Below, one piece after another: positions 26,422 through 35,059 of a stretch of 64,000 nt of DNA. The position numbers and the translations under genes were made by a program. This stretch comes from CATQGW01 sp965242565 (lineage in GTDB: Bacteria; Chloroflexota; Dehalococcoidia; Bin125): positions 3,038,001-3,102,000 of the forward strand of contig OZ251457.1 in NCBI GenBank assembly GCA_965242565.1. The letters are read 5' to 3'. The first letter of the stretch is position 1; every line of letters begins with the position of its first letter. The notes under the pieces were generated by a model. That model worked only from the letters and a program-made list of their open reading frames with translations, was not told where the DNA came from and ran no database searches.

Positions 26422-27792
26422 TTGTCACTCCGCGCCCCGAAGATCTTCTACGGCTGGTACATCGTCATCGCCGGCATCGTGATCAACATGCTCATGGGCG
26501 GGCTGATCATGCACGCCTTCCACTTCTACGTGGCCGAGCTCAAGGCCGAGTTCCTGTGGCCGGCGACCCTCTTCGGCCTGGCCTTCATGCTGACGCGGAT
26601 CGAATCCGGCGTGCTGGGGCCGATTCAGGGCTGGCTGATCGACCGCTTCGGTCCGCAGACGATGATGCGGATCGGCATTCTCTCCACCGCGATCGGGCTG
26701 GTCGCTTTCTCGCAGCTCTGGAGCCAGGGCACCTTCATCGGCTTCTATTTCGTCGTCGCCATCGGCGCGTCGGTGGGCGGCTTTATGACCGTCTCCGTGG
26801 CGGTCGTGACCTGGTTCGAGCGGCTGCGCTCGCGGGCGCTGGGCTACATGTCGACCGGCTTCGCGCTGGGCGGCTTCCTGGCCACGCCGGTCGGCTTCAT
26901 GATTCAGGAGATCGGCTGGCGCAACGCGGCGCTGCTCTCCGGCCTCGTGCTCTTCATCGTCGGCCAGACGCTGGCCACGCTATTCGTGCGCTACCCCGAG
27001 CAGCGCGGGCTGGCCAGGGACGGCGGACCGGCGCCCGTCAAGGGCGAAACCTCGCCCGACGGCAAGGCGGGGCCGCAAGCAGCCGCGCCGCACCGCCACC
27101 GCGACTTCACCGCCCGCGAAGCCTTGCGCACGCGCGCGTTCTGGGGGCTGGCGCTCGCGCACGGCGCGCCGCTGCTCGTGATCTCCGGCGTCTTCGTTCA
27201 CTTCACGCTGCTCGTGACCGACATCGAGGGGCTGACTCTGACCCACGCCGGAATCGCTTACACCGTGATGAACCTCGCGCAGCTGGTCGGCCAGCTGGGG
27301 ATGGGCTACCTGGGCGACCGCTTCTCCAAGCGGATGCTGCTGATCCCGGCGATGTTCGGCCACTGCGTGGCGGCGATCCTGCTGGCGCTCGCCGCGTCCT
27401 ACGAGGCGGTGCTGCTCGCCGCGGTGATTAACGGTCTCGCCTGGGGCTCGCGCGCGCCGCTGATCACCGCCCTGCGCGCCGACTACTTCGGCGCGTCGCA
27501 TTTCGGGCAGATCATGGGCTGGTCGTCGGTCGTGATGTCCACCTTCATGACCGTCGGCGGTTTTCTCTCCGCCGTGCTCTACGACGCGACGGGCAGCTAC
27601 GAGATTCCCTTTACGGTGCTCGGCCTGGGCGCGCTGACGGGCGCGCTCTGGGTGCTGATCGCCAACCGTCCGCGTCTGCCCGGCGCGCCGCCGCCGAGCC
27701 CGCTCGACGAGGCCGGCGGGGCGGCCGCGGTCCGCGCCAGAATGATCAGCGCCGCCGCGCCGCAACGCCGGGCATCGCAGCGGCAGGCATAA
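26422..27792 (+). CDS. MFS transporter, monocarboxylate/oxalate-formate antiporter-like
   Basis: A 456-residue transporter with 12 predicted helices. KIFYGWYIVIAGIVINML at the N-terminus is typical of the MCT/OFA-type MFS subfamily, and LIDRFGPQTMMRIG and YLGDRFSKRM are the MFS loop 2-3 and 8-9 motifs. A central hydrophilic loop lies around 195-230. The TTG start at 26422 follows GTGAGGA, with CTATACT near 26306 as a possible -10. It precedes a GMC oxidoreductase, suggesting uptake of an organic acid or alcohol. Specificity is unknown. Confidence 0.85.
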   Translation: MSLRAPKIFYGWYIVIAGIVINMLMGGLIMHAFHFYVAELKAEFLWPATLFGLAFMLTRIESGVLGPIQGWLIDRFGPQTMMRIGILSTAIGLVAFSQLWSQGTFIGFYFVVAIGASVGGFMTVSVAVVTWFERLRSRALGYMSTGFALGGFLATPVGFMIQEIGWRNAALLSGLVLFIVGQTLATLFVRYPEQRGLARDGGPAPVKGETSPDGKAGPQAAAPHRHRDFTAREALRTRAFWGLALAHGAPLLVISGVFVHFTLLVTDIEGLTLTHAGIAYTVMNLAQLVGQLGMGYLGDRFSKRMLLIPAMFGHCVAAILLALAASYEAVLLAAVINGLAWGSRAPLITALRADYFGASHFGQIMGWSSVVMSTFMTVGGFLSAVLYDATGSYEIPFTVLGLGALTGALWVLIANRPRLPGAPPPSPLDEAGGAAAVRARMISAAAPQRRASQRQA

Positions 27793-27852
27793 TGTCCACA
27801 GATAATGTCCGCGTATGACGCGCGGCGAACAACCGCACGACGGGAGGCAACG

Positions 27853-29363
27853 ATGGAATACGACGTGATCGTGGTGGGCGCGGGCTCGGCGGGCGCGGTG
27901 TTGGCCGCGCGACTGAGCGAGGACGCCGAGCGCTCGGTGCTGCTGCTGGAGGCGGGGCCGGACTTCGCCGATGTGGACGCGCTGCCGGAGGATGTGGCGA
28001 GCATCCATGAGCCGTCGGTCGTCGCGCACGACTGGGGCTTCACCGCCACCTACGTGCCGGGGCGCGACCAGCCGATGCCGCGCGGCAAGTTGGTGGGCGG
28101 CTCCTCGGCGATCAACACCGGCGTCGCGATTCGCGGCGCGCCCGGCGACTACGACCGCTGGGCGGAGCTGACCGGCGACGCCCGCTGGTCGTGGGCGGAG
28201 TGTCTACCTTACTTCCGCGCGCTGGAGGACGATCAGGATGAGGGCGGCGATTTCCACGGGCAGGGCGGGCCGATCCCGGTGCTGCGCTGGAAGCGCGACG
28301 AGATGGAGCCGTGCAGCGCGGTTTCTACGACGCCTGCGTCGCGCTCGGCTTCGAGCAGACCAACGACCAGAACGATCCGGAGAGCACAGGGATTTCGCCG
28401 CTGGCGATGAATCGTCGGGGGATGGTGCGCTGGTCGGCCAACCTCGGTTACCTGGCTGCGGCGCGGCATCGGCTCAACCTCACCCTGCGCAGCGGCTGCC
28501 AGGTCGACCGCGTCCTGATCGAGGATGGGCGCGCCGTCGGGCTGCGCGTCGACTCCGGCGGCGAGCTGCAAACCGTGCGCGGCAAGGAGATCGTGATCTC
28601 GGCCGGCGCGATCCAGAGCCCAGCGATCCTGCTGCGCTCCGGCATCGGCCCCGCAGGCGAACTGGGGGCGTTGGGCATTGAGTCGGTCGTTGATCTACCC
28701 GGCGTGGGCAAGCGGCTGATGGATCACCCGATGACGCCGATGCTGTTCCGCGCCCGCCCCGGCGTCGCCGACCCCGACAAACCGCTGACCCAAACGCTGC
28801 TGCGCTACACCGCCGAAGGCGGCGAGTTCAACGATATGCAGGTCTACCTGCTCGGCCACATGCAGGCGGGGCTGCGCGATGTTGAGGGCGCGTTCGGCAT
28901 CGCGCCGGGCGTGCAGCTGCCCAACTCCTACGGCGAGGTGACGCTGGCCAGCGCCGACTACCGCGACCACCCGCAGATCGACGTGAGCTTCGACGATAAC
29001 GAGGAGGATCGCCGCCGTCTGCGCGAGGGCGCGCGCCTCGCCTGGCGGCTGTCGCAGCATCCCGAGCTGGCGCAGTATCACGACGGCGCGGTGGACTTCG
29101 ACGAGGCGACGGCCAACGACGACGATCTGCTCGACGCCTGGATTCACGACATCTGCACCAGCATGGCGCACCCGACCTGCACCTGCGCGATGGGGACAGA
29201 TCCGGGCGAGGGCGCGGTGGTCGACTCCGAGGGCCGCGTCTTCGGCGTTACCGGTCTGCGCGTGGCCGATGCCTCGATCATGCCCACGCTGATCCGCGCT
29301 AACACCAACTTCACCAGCATGGTGATCGGCGCCCGCATCGCCGACTGGATGGCGGCGGACTAG
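27853..29363 (+). pseudogene. GMC-family FAD oxidoreductase, interrupted by a frameshift
   Basis: The first frame starts MEYDVIVVGAGSAGAVLAARL (ATG 27853, GGGAGG 5 bp upstream), with the FAD Rossmann motif and GGSSAINTGVAIRG. It runs on protein-like to about 28310 (RWKRDEMEP) and then becomes nonsense. A second frame takes over at 28311 (QRGFYDACVALGFEQTND) and runs to the end with EIVISAGAIQSPAILLRSG and the catalytic region HPTCTCAMGTDP...ANTNF. One base is missing near 28310, where GAG CCG xTG CAG would restore a 502-residue choline-dehydrogenase-like enzyme. Either the gene is recently inactivated or this is a sequencing error. Relatives oxidise alcohols with FAD. Confidence 0.85.
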
Positions 29364-29442
29364 AGCGAGAGATCAGATCGGCGCATTCTTCGTCTTGAGT
29401 GAGAATGCTCGGACCGATGTTTTGATCGAAGAACAGCGTCAG
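29364..29442 (-). pseudogene. Remnant of a DUF5615 (PIN-like) toxin gene
   Basis: Directly downstream of the antitoxin at 29439, the minus strand reads LTLFFDQNIGPSILTQDEE, closely like the start of DUF5615 toxins (compare MRILFDENTGSGVPKAL at 34362). In the intact pair the toxin begins with ATGA overlapping the antitoxin stop; here the corresponding triplet is CTG, so the start codon seems lost. The homologous part ends after about 15-25 codons where it meets the 3' end of the GMC gene. The rest of the toxin gene is missing. Confidence 0.6.
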
Positions 29443-30155
29443 GTCGTCGTCAGCGATTGCACTACCTGCCTCACTGTGTCTTCCGACAACTCGAAGTCCT
29501 CGGCCAGTTCTGCGATCGTCTCGCCGCCGCGATGCTGCCCGGCGAGGATCTCAGCGAGGAGGTTGTGCCCTTCGACGGTGAGGCGGCCGCTGCCGCAGGG
29601 CGGGTAGATCACGATCGGCACATCGCGGCCGAAGGGATAGAGCCGGTAGGCCAGCGAACGCGGCGCCACCGGGTCGTAGCTGATCTGGTAGAACGCCTCG
29701 ATAATCCCGGGCAAGTGCCGCCAGGAGCCCGATCCGCCGCCTTCATGCTGCTCGAACACGGTCATCGCGTCGGCGTTGCACGCCTCCGGTTGAGCCAGCG
29801 AGAGATCGCGCAGCTTGTACGTGCCGCTGAACCGAAAATTCTGCGACGCAAGCGGATATTCGGAGTCGATGTGCTCCAGCAGGAACGGGCGCACCTCCCG
29901 CAGCCGCGCAGCCGACACACCCAGCTCGCGATAGCGCCGCGCGATGTGCGCTTCGACCAGCTCCATGAACGACAGCGCCAATTCCTCGCCCGGCGCGCGG
30001 GCGCGATCGGGGAACAGCGGCCCGCCGGCCCCGCCCTCGCAGAACCAGCGTCGCAGCGTCGCCGGCGGCATACCGAGGAAGCGCCCGGCTTCTTTCGCCG
30101 AGTAGCGGGGCCAGAAGCGGCGGTCGGCCTGCTCGAATGGGTGATCGGACTTCAC
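29439..30155 (-). CDS. DUF433-type antitoxin with N-terminal MerR-like HTH (toxin partner decayed)
   Basis: A 238-residue protein paralogous to the one at 34359. The N-terminal HTH is YSAKEAGRFLGMPPATLRRWFCEG, followed by LSFMELVEAHIARRYRELGVS. The C-terminal DUF433 part includes GETIAELAEDFELSEDTVRQVVQSL. In intact loci this family neutralises a DUF5615 toxin encoded immediately downstream and represses the operon. Here only a toxin remnant is left. The gene starts 31 bp after the CoA-transferase gene at 30187. TACGAT lies roughly 20 bp upstream of the start and could be a -10. Confidence 0.75.
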   Translation of the reverse strand: MKSDHPFEQADRRFWPRYSAKEAGRFLGMPPATLRRWFCEGGAGGPLFPDRARAPGEELALSFMELVEAHIARRYRELGVSAARLREVRPFLLEHIDSEYPLASQNFRFSGTYKLRDLSLAQPEACNADAMTVFEQHEGGGSGSWRHLPGIIEAFYQISYDPVAPRSLAYRLYPFGRDVPIVIYPPCGSGRLTVEGHNLLAEILAGQHRGGETIAELAEDFELSEDTVRQVVQSLTTT

Positions 30156-30186
30156 GCGGCGGTTCTCCCTGGATCGATCATCGTAC

Positions 30187-31404
30187 TCAGCTCAACGCGC
30201 CGGCGGCGGCCAGCGAGGCGATTTGCGCGTCGCTGTAGTTCAGTATCTCGCCGAGCACTCGCGCCGCGTGCTCGCCCACCTGCGGCGCGGGCGCGGTCGG
30301 CCTGCCGGGCGTCTCGGAGAGCCGGTAGCGCGACGCTTCGAGCACCGTTTCGCCGTGCAGCGGATGCGGCAGCCGCAGGAAGTGCCCGCGGTGCGCCAGC
30401 TGCGGATCGTTGGCCGCGTCCTCCGTATCCGAAAGCGCGTGCGCCGGGATGCCCGCCGCCTGTAGCGTGCGCTCGGCGTCCGCGGCCGAGCGCTCCGCCG
30501 TCCACGCCGCGAGCGCTGCGTCGATCCGCTCTGCCGCATCTCGCCGCTGTTCCAGGGTGAGCGTTGCATCCAACCCCTCGATCACACCCGCCAGCCGCTG
30601 CCAGTCGTCATCGTCGCGCACCGCGATCGCGACCCACGCTTCGGCGCGGCCGTCCGGCGGTTGCGACGGATAGACGCCGTGCGGCGACATCTGCGGGTCG
30701 TCGTTGCCCTGCCGCCGCAGCGTCGCGCCGCCGTTGACGTGGTCGATCAGCGCCGGCGCGAGCAGATGCAGCGTCGCCTCGGCCTGCGCCTGATCGATGT
30801 GCGCGCCCTGCCCCGTGCGGCGGCGGTGTTCCAGCGCCGCCAGCAGCGCGGTGAGCGAAAAGCGCGGGGCCGGATAGTCGGTATAGGGACCGTACGGCCC
30901 GGCCGGCGGGCGATCCGGCCAGCCGGTCAGATCGAGCACGCCCGCCATGCCCGCGCCCTGCGTGCCGAAACCCGAGACCGAACGCTCCGGCCCGTACTGC
31001 CCCAGCAGCGTGCTGCTCAGCATGATCAGATCGGGCTTGATCTCGCGCAGCGCGTCGTAGTGCAACCCCCACTTCTCCAGCACGCCGGCGGTGAACGATT
31101 CGCTGAGGATGTCCGCCCAGCGCACCAGATCGCGCAGCACTTCGCGGGCTTCGGGCACGCGCAGGTTGAGCGCCAGGCCCAGCTTGCCGGCGTTCACGTT
31201 GCCGTAGAGACCGGAGTGTTCCACTCCCGGCTCGTCGCCGTGAAATGGCCCCACCACGCGCGCCGTGTCGACCCGCGCAGCAGACTCCACGCGGATCACC
31301 GTCGCGCCGAAGTCCGCCAGCGCCCGCCCCACCGTCGGCCCGGCCACGATCCAGGAGAGGTCCACCACCTTGAGATCGGCGAGAATGCCGCGTTCGTCGG
31401 GCAT
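30187..31404 (-). CDS. CaiB/BaiF CoA-transferase, subunit with catalytic Asp
   Basis: A 405-residue family III CoA-transferase starting MPDERGILADLKVVDLSW. It keeps the nucleophile Asp (PYTDYPAPRF, residue 176) ahead of EHRRRTGQGAHID. The start overlaps the stop of the upstream CoA-transferase gene (ATGA at 31404). The sequence is closest, within this window, to the C-terminal half of the fused protein at 18755. Heteromeric family III enzymes such as BbsEF or SmtAB are known; a two-subunit complex with the neighbour is inferred. Confidence 0.9.
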   Translation of the reverse strand: MPDERGILADLKVVDLSWIVAGPTVGRALADFGATVIRVESAARVDTARVVGPFHGDEPGVEHSGLYGNVNAGKLGLALNLRVPEAREVLRDLVRWADILSESFTAGVLEKWGLHYDALREIKPDLIMLSSTLLGQYGPERSVSGFGTQGAGMAGVLDLTGWPDRPPAGPYGPYTDYPAPRFSLTALLAALEHRRRTGQGAHIDQAQAEATLHLLAPALIDHVNGGATLRRQGNDDPQMSPHGVYPSQPPDGRAEAWVAIAVRDDDDWQRLAGVIEGLDATLTLEQRRDAAERIDAALAAWTAERSAADAERTLQAAGIPAHALSDTEDAANDPQLAHRGHFLRLPHPLHGETVLEASRYRLSETPGRPTAPAPQVGEHAARVLGEILNYSDAQIASLAAAGALS

Positions 31405-32648
31405 CAGAGCACCCCCTCGCTGCGCAGCGCCGCGAGCTCTTCGGCGCTGAGGCCGAGCGAGCCCCAAACTTCGTCGTTGTGCTGCCCGAGCGCGGGCGGC
31501 GGGCGTTCGTCCCAGCGCCGCCGCTCACCCTCGACGCTGATTTGCAGCGGCGCGGCCGGCATCCGTAGGCGGCGACCGTCGGCGAGCGCGTAGTCGCGCC
31601 AGAAATCGCGCGCCGCCAACTGCCGGCTTTGCGCCAGGTCCTCGATATCCAGCACCGCCGCCAGCAGCAGGTCGTAGGCAATCGAGATATCCAGCATCTC
31701 GCGTTTGGTCTTGCCGCGAACCTGCGTTTGCAACGCCTGTTGAATGCGCGGCATCAGTTCCGCGTCCGCCTCGCCCGCCAGCAGCCGATCGGGGAAGGTC
31801 ACGAAGTCTTCCTCGACCAGCTCAGGCTCCAGCGCGCCCTCGTCGATCAGCCAGCGCACCGCGTGATTCACGAAGTGGCCGATCGCCGGACCGGGCGCGA
31901 GCGCGAAGACGATCCAGCCGTCGGCCGCTTCGGTCGTGCCGCGAAAGCCCACCCCGCGCATCTTCACGCCGCCCGCGTAGCGCTCCGGCTCCACCGCGCC
32001 CAGCGAGTGCGCCAACACCTGGCCGAGCGTCGCCTGCGCCGCCGATGCCTGCGCCGACACATCCACGTGCTGCCCGCGCCCCGTCGCGTGGCGCGCGTGC
32101 AGCGCCAGCATCGCGCCGCCCGCCGCATCGGCGGCAGCGTGCGACCACGCCTGCGGGACGGAGATGCGCACCGGCGGGCGGTCGTCGTCGCCCGTCATCA
32201 ACAGCGGCGTACCCGCCGCCCAGATTGTCAGATCCGTCGCTGCATAGCCCGCCTTCGGTCCGCTCTGCCCAAAGGCCGTGATCGATGCGTAGATCAGCCG
32301 CGGAAACTCTTCCCGCAGCTGCTCATAGCCGAGCCCCAGCGCCGCCATCGCGCCCGGCTCGCCCGACTCGAAGAGGATGTCGGCCTCCGCGAGCAGGCGG
32401 CGCAGGAGCGCCTGCCCCTCGGCGCGCACCAGGTCGCAGGTGACGCTGCGCTTGTTGCGGGTGTAGGCCGCCCAGAAGATCGAGCGCTCCGCATCGGGGA
32501 CGCCCTCAAAGAACGGCGCGACGCGACGCCCCGTTGAGCCGCCCGGCGGCTCCACCTGGATCACATCCGCGCCCAGGTCCGCCAACATCTGCCCGGCCAG
32601 CACGCCGCGCTCGTCGCACAGATCAACCACCCGTAGATGCTCCAGCAT
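31404..32648 (-). CDS. CaiB/BaiF CoA-transferase-like subunit lacking the catalytic Asp
   Basis: A 414-residue family III CoA-transferase homologue opening MLEHLRVVDLCDERGVLAG. Where the active subunit has Asp before the R..TG.GQ block, this protein has Trp (VPQAWSHAAADAAGGA, residue 168). It resembles the N-terminal half of the fused protein at 18755-21328 (both have a DL.DE..V.AG start and a GG...RRV block). It probably serves as a non-catalytic partner of the next gene, with which it overlaps by 4 bp. Confidence 0.85.
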   Translation of the reverse strand: MLEHLRVVDLCDERGVLAGQMLADLGADVIQVEPPGGSTGRRVAPFFEGVPDAERSIFWAAYTRNKRSVTCDLVRAEGQALLRRLLAEADILFESGEPGAMAALGLGYEQLREEFPRLIYASITAFGQSGPKAGYAATDLTIWAAGTPLLMTGDDDRPPVRISVPQAWSHAAADAAGGAMLALHARHATGRGQHVDVSAQASAAQATLGQVLAHSLGAVEPERYAGGVKMRGVGFRGTTEAADGWIVFALAPGPAIGHFVNHAVRWLIDEGALEPELVEEDFVTFPDRLLAGEADAELMPRIQQALQTQVRGKTKREMLDISIAYDLLLAAVLDIEDLAQSRQLAARDFWRDYALADGRRLRMPAAPLQISVEGERRRWDERPPPALGQHNDEVWGSLGLSAEELAALRSEGVL

Positions 32649-32746
32649 CCGTGCAGGCTAGCCCCTACCCCGCGCCGTGACCGCCGCCGCATCGCAACCC
32701 TGCGCGTATCGTGGAGTGCCAGCCGAAGCCGCACACGGAGCGCAGC

Positions 32747-33946
32747 ATGCCCTTTCAGGTTGAGCAGGCGGACGAGCGCATCGTTGTGCGCGGCGAGCTG
32801 GGCCGCTTTGACCAGCTGCGCGTGCTCAAGGCGGCGCTGTTCGACGCCGTTGAGCGGCGCGGCCTGAGAGAGGTCGCGCTCGACTTCGCCGAGTGCGAGG
32901 GGGCGGCGCAGGCCGCGCTGCTGCCGCTGCTGCCGGTCGTGGTCGGCTACCGCGAGTCCGTCGGCACCGTTTTCTCGCTCGTGGAGCCGAACGACGATGC
33001 GCTGAAGCGTCGCTTCAGCGAGGCCAACTGGTCTCATTTCATCGATCCCGAGCACTACCCGCTCAATGCGCCTGATGCGCCCGACGTCGAGTGCAGCCCC
33101 GCACAGCGCTTCAGCGCCGCCGATCAGATTGAGCCGATCGTCGCCGGCATGGTCGCCTTCGTCATCTCTCAAACCGACGCCACACGCGAGGGGCTGGCGG
33201 CGTTCGAATGGACGCTGTACGAGCTGATGGACAATGTGCTCAGCCGTGCCTCTCACGGCGATCAGCTACCCGCCAACGGGTTCGTGCAGGCCACGCTCGA
33301 CGAGCAGAACGGGCGAGTCGAACTGGTCGTCGCCGACGGCGGCGTCGGTATCGCCCAGAGCCTCCGCGTGCGCCGCCACGAGCAGGCGCTCGCCCGCGCC
33401 GTTCGCGGCGACGGCGGGCTGCGCGGCGCGTTTCGCATCGCCGAGCTCTCCGCCGGGCAGTTCGAGATCAACTCCGGCTTCGGTCTGCTCCATGCATCGC
33501 GCCGCGGGCCCGACGCCTACCGCACCGACAAGCGCCGCATCCGCTACGACGGCGCGGCGGTGCGCTGCGAGCTGGGCATCAACGACCCAGCGCTGCTGGC
33601 TCGCGCGCTCGCACTCCCGAGCCGCCCCCACGCGGCGCTCGCGCCGACGGAAACCGACGCGCCGACCGTCCCGCTCCAGGCCATCGGCTCGCGCGCGGCG
33701 GGGCGGAGCGTGCGCGAGCATATCGAACAGCGCCTGCGCGAGGACGGCCGCGCCGCGCTCGACTTCGACGGCATCCCAATCATCTCCAGCGGCTTCGCCG
33801 ATGAGGCCGTCGGGCGCCTGTTCGCGGAGATGGGACCGCGCGCCTTTACGACGCGCATTGAGATCCGCAACGCGAACGCGACGATTGAGTCGCTGATCGA
33901 TCGCGCAATCCTGCGCCGCGCTACCGGGGATAGCGAGGCGGGCTGA
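32747..33946 (+). CDS. STAS - HATPase - STAS-like (DUF4325) regulatory protein
   Basis: A 399-residue protein from ATG 32747 (CGGAG 7 bp upstream). Residues about 3-90 look like a STAS-type domain (RIVVRGELGRFDQL, then REVALDFAECEGAAQAAL). Residues about 125-280 are a GHKL ATPase: N box ELMDNVLSRAS (Glu159, Asn163) and G1 box VVADGGVGIAQSL (Asp197). Residues about 320-395 match the STAS-like DUF4325 (GRAALDFDGIPIISSGFADEAVGRLF). No His-kinase phosphoacceptor or receiver is visible. The architecture recalls anti-sigma factor/antagonist switches joined in one chain. Target unknown. Confidence 0.75.
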   Translation: MPFQVEQADERIVVRGELGRFDQLRVLKAALFDAVERRGLREVALDFAECEGAAQAALLPLLPVVVGYRESVGTVFSLVEPNDDALKRRFSEANWSHFIDPEHYPLNAPDAPDVECSPAQRFSAADQIEPIVAGMVAFVISQTDATREGLAAFEWTLYELMDNVLSRASHGDQLPANGFVQATLDEQNGRVELVVADGGVGIAQSLRVRRHEQALARAVRGDGGLRGAFRIAELSAGQFEINSGFGLLHASRRGPDAYRTDKRRIRYDGAAVRCELGINDPALLARALALPSRPHAALAPTETDAPTVPLQAIGSRAAGRSVREHIEQRLREDGRAALDFDGIPIISSGFADEAVGRLFAEMGPRAFTTRIEIRNANATIESLIDRAILRRATGDSEAG

Positions 33947-33954
33947 GTGCAGGG

Positions 33955-34362
33955 CTACGCAGGATCGGGGAGCGCAACCGGTCGGAATGGACCGTGCAGC
34001 GCGACTTTGAAGGCAAACGGCCGCGGCGTCGCTGCGTCGATTGCTTCGAGTTGCGGCATTCGTCGCAGCATGAACGCGAGCAGGTCCCGACTCGACGCCC
34101 TGGACGCTGTGATGCAGATCAACCCAACCCGATGATCCGCCAGCAGGCGACGCTGCCCCGGCTTCCTGAGCAATCCCTGGTCTTCCGAGATCACCAACCA
34201 CTGATCGCCGACGCGCGGTATCCATTGCTCGTCTGCGACGCCTTGGCCCTTGTCGAATTCGTCGCGGAACATGTTCGTGATGTAGTTCACGTTGTCGAAG
34301 CCAACGAGGCGCAGCGCTTTGGGCACCCCGCTGCCGGTGTTTTCGTCGAAGAGGATTCTCAT
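33955..34362 (-). CDS. DUF5615 PIN-like toxin
   Basis: A 135-residue protein opening MRILFDENTGSGVPKALRLVG, the start of the DUF5615 (Mut7-C/VapC-like) fold, with Asp5-Glu6-Asn7 as putative metal ligands and a second acidic stretch, LVISEDQGLL. Its start overlaps the stop of the upstream antitoxin (ATGA at 34359-34362), as expected for a co-translated toxin-antitoxin pair. The family is thought to be an RNase. The last roughly 25 residues are basic/Pro-rich and may be an extension. Confidence 0.8.
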   Translation of the reverse strand: MRILFDENTGSGVPKALRLVGFDNVNYITNMFRDEFDKGQGVADEQWIPRVGDQWLVISEDQGLLRKPGQRRLLADHRVGLICITASRASSRDLLAFMLRRMPQLEAIDAATPRPFAFKVALHGPFRPVALPDPA

Positions 34363-35027
34363 GCGGCAAGCGCGTAGCGGAGCGCTGCTTCGACTGCGGA
34401 TTCGTCGAGATCGAAGTCTGCGGCGATGAAGGCGATCGACTCGTCAGCGCGCCAGCGCTTGACGACCGTGTCGAGCAGGAGTCCTCGGTTGAGGAAGGTG
34501 ACCGATCCACCTGCAAAGCGTGGATCAACCATCAGCGGCGCGCTGTCGCCAGCTGGGAAGAAGCGTTGAGCCCAGGCAGCCGCCATGTTGTCGCCAAGTC
34601 CCTCGTAGTCGAACACCTGCGTCGCAAACTCAGCGAACTTCGGGAGCGCCGGTTGTGTCGCAGGCCACTCGAGGTCGATCGCGATGTTGTCAGGGTCGAA
34701 CACTCTGCCGCCCAGCAGTTTCAGGCGTCGCTCTGCAAATGGGTGCTCCACTTGCCAGCGCCGAAGGGCGAATTCACGGCTTTGGCGAAGCTGCTCGACG
34801 CTGACGCCGTGCTGCCGAAAGCGCCGCGCGACGATCAGTTCGACGAGCTCCAGAAACGAGAGGTGGAAGCGTTCATCAGCGGGACGTTGCCGATCTGTGA
34901 ACAGTGGCGGCGCGTCGTCGTTCCCACAGAACCAACGAGCAACGGTCGCAGGCGTCGTCCGGGCCAGGCGGGCCGCATCGGCCGGTGTGTAGAGCAGCCT
35001 TGTCCGAGCATCGTCAGGTGAGAGCAT
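34359..35027 (-). CDS. DUF433-type antitoxin with N-terminal MerR-like HTH
   Basis: A 222-residue protein starting MLSPDDARTRLLYTPADAA at 35027. YTPADAARLARTTPATVARWF is a helix-turn-helix, LSFLELVELIVARRFRQHGVSVEQL follows, and the C-terminus has the DUF433 wHTH (ESIAFIAADFDLDESAVEAALRYAL). It forms an operon with the DUF5615 toxin through a 4-bp overlap. The family binds its toxin and probably its own promoter. TACGCT (35034-35039) stands only 6 bp before the ATG, suggesting a nearly leaderless transcript. Confidence 0.8.
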   Translation of the reverse strand: MLSPDDARTRLLYTPADAARLARTTPATVARWFCGNDDAPPLFTDRQRPADERFHLSFLELVELIVARRFRQHGVSVEQLRQSREFALRRWQVEHPFAERRLKLLGGRVFDPDNIAIDLEWPATQPALPKFAEFATQVFDYEGLGDNMAAAWAQRFFPAGDSAPLMVDPRFAGGSVTFLNRGLLLDTVVKRWRADESIAFIAADFDLDESAVEAALRYALAA

Positions 35028-35033
35028 GAGCGC

Positions 35034-35039
35034 AGCGTA
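35034..35039 (-). promoter_or_regulatory. Candidate -10 (TACGCT) just before the antitoxin start
   Basis: On the minus strand TACGCT is followed by six bases and then the antitoxin ATG at 35027. If used, the transcript would have almost no leader. No Shine-Dalgarno sequence is seen for this gene, which supports the idea. Confidence 0.3.
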
Positions 35040-35059
35040 TCGCTTGATTCGACTGCCGA

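Noticed and set aside
29457..30560. Plus-strand frame across the antitoxin
   Set aside because: Antisense composition, no start signal; the antitoxin frame has a paralogue at 34359.
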